24,525 nucleotides of DNA from JAUZQZ01 sp964492105. GTDB lineage: Bacteria > Pseudomonadota > Zetaproteobacteria > Mariprofundales > Mariprofundaceae. Positions 23,843-24,525 of this stretch are shown here, one piece after another. The number at the start of each line of letters is the position of its first letter. The stretch's first letter is position 1. The notes under the pieces are model-generated. The model worked only from the letters and a program-made list of their open reading frames with translations. It was not told the DNA's origin and did not search any database. Both the position numbers and the translations under genes were made by a program. The stretch lies in the NCBI GenBank assembly GCA_964492105.1, contig CAZBJB010000022.1, positions 1-24,525 of the forward strand, in the 5' to 3' direction.

Positions 23843-24390
23843 TTACATGGGGTGTGGTGAAGGGTATCCATATGTGAGGATTCGAGTATCCTTCATCATG
23901 GCGTGTAGCATAGCGGCCAGTTGGCCGGGTTCGACAGGCTTGCTTATCACATGATCGCAAATACCCTCATCGCAGGCCGATTCCGCTTCGCCGCTCCTGT
24001 CGTACCCGGACATCAATACGATGGGCATGGGGGACGCATCTCTCGCATACGCCGCGCTGCCCTTACACCGCCCATCTCCGGCATAATCACATCCAGCACT
24101 ACCCCTCGAATCTCGCTGCCCCGGGAGAGGAATACACTTAATGCCTCTTGCCCGTTCGCTGCTGTCAGCACATGAAATCCGGCACTGCGCAACGCTTCCG
24201 CCCCTGTTTCCCGCACATCGTCATCATCATCATCCTCCTCCTCCTCCTCCTCCTCCTCCGCCCAGAGTATACATGCGCCTTGTCCCGAAGCCGTTACCAT
24301 TGCTTTCGGCAACGCCTGCATGGGAGACTTTTGTCCATCTCCCGCCAGCGGAAAACAAAGACGAATCGTGATCCCCTCCACCCTTACGGA
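23843..24390 (-). pseudogene. Decayed hybrid histidine kinase C-terminus with receiver domain
   Basis: On the minus strand, GITIRLCFPLAG matches the last strand of a kinase ATPase domain. A receiver domain follows: ILWA plus an acidic run, VRETGAEALRSAGFHVLTAANGQEAL, the phospho-acceptor region VVLDVIMPEMGG, LMSGYD with the conserved Ser, and ISKPVEPGQLAAML with the conserved Lys. Everything upstream of the ATPase end is missing; an in-frame stop lies just before 24390. The frame breaks at a run of five C (24029-24033, G on the plus strand): one extra C would join RPP to MPIVLMSGYD. The receiver's acidic pocket has been stretched into Glu8-Asp6 by triplet repeats. I read it as a 5'-truncated, frameshifted remnant. 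Confidence 0.75.
24217..24258 (-). repeat. 42-bp triplet-repeat tract (GAG x8, GAT/GAC x6)
   Basis: On the minus strand eight GAG codons (24235-24258) run into GAT x4, GAC, GAT (24217-24234), coding for Glu8-Asp6. It lies exactly where receiver domains normally have a two- to three-residue acidic patch, so it looks like slippage expansion of that patch. Confidence 0.9.
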
Positions 24391-24525
24391 TCTTACCTAG
24401 ATCCTGCAAGTGATCGTGCATGCAGAGTGTAAGACATTGGTTTATATAGCGTATTGGAAAAACATGTTGACACCTTATTGCTGAAGTTTCACCGTTTTTG
24501 AATGGGTTGGCAACGATGGCATACG
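24391..24525. other. Right edge, nothing recognised
   Basis: No gene, RNA or repeat could be supported here. A TTGACA at 24467-24472 (plus strand) has no -10 box at a suitable distance. Confidence 0.3.

Noticed and set aside
23843..24390. Programmed frameshift in the receiver remnant
   Set aside because: No slippery heptamer or downstream structure seen, and the kinase body is missing; decay or sequencing error is simpler.
24467..24472. TTGACA as a promoter at the right edge
   Set aside because: No -10 box at 16-18 bases and no gene follows within the window.

Overview
This 24.5 kb window looks like a chromosomal segment of a proteobacterium of gamma/beta type. The evidence is conserved gene order: the run yfgM-bamB-der, and the run carB-greA-DUF4149 membrane gene. 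Single-copy core genes (aspS, ppa, der, greA, carB) dominate. A two-subunit pyruvate carboxylase, a periplasmic di-heme peroxidase and an AspRS of the probable non-discriminating type are also present. I cannot assign a genus. There are no tRNA, rRNA or CRISPR features that I can see.

Layout. Positions 1-172 are the end of an IS3-family insertion sequence. It is followed by a MauG/CcpA-like peroxidase gene (+), whose stop overlaps the convergent stop of an isocitrate dehydrogenase gene. From 1312 to 7033 the minus strand carries icd (with an unusual C-terminal zinc-ribbon extension), a small lipoprotein gene, aspS, a class V aminotransferase gene and ppa. From 7190 to 14871 the plus strand carries an L,D-transpeptidase gene overlapping the biotin carboxylase subunit of pyruvate carboxylase, its carboxyltransferase/biotin-carrier subunit, a universal stress protein, a class 1B-like dihydroorotate dehydrogenase, a secreted thermonuclease-like protein and an M48 lipoprotein protease. 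From 14912 to 23577 the minus strand carries der, bamB, yfgM, perM, a DUF4149 membrane gene, greA and carB. The right edge (23843-24390) holds a decayed hybrid histidine kinase/receiver fragment with one frameshift and a 42-bp triplet-repeat tract.

The main non-genic discovery is a pair of 161-bp miniature inverted-repeat elements (12507-12667 and 18168-18328). They have 18-bp terminal inverted repeats, are about 87% identical by hand count and lie in the same orientation. Each has become part of a gene: the first supplies the start codon and first 32 codons of the nuclease gene, and the second supplies the last nine codons and stop of perM. The second also sits just upstream of a candidate yfgM promoter.

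Metabolically the window joins C4/C5 carbon supply (pyruvate carboxylase making oxaloacetate, NADP-isocitrate dehydrogenase making 2-oxoglutarate), pyrimidine/arginine synthesis (carB, pyrD) and aspartate charging. The yfgM-bamB-M48 protease set points to outer-membrane assembly and quality control.
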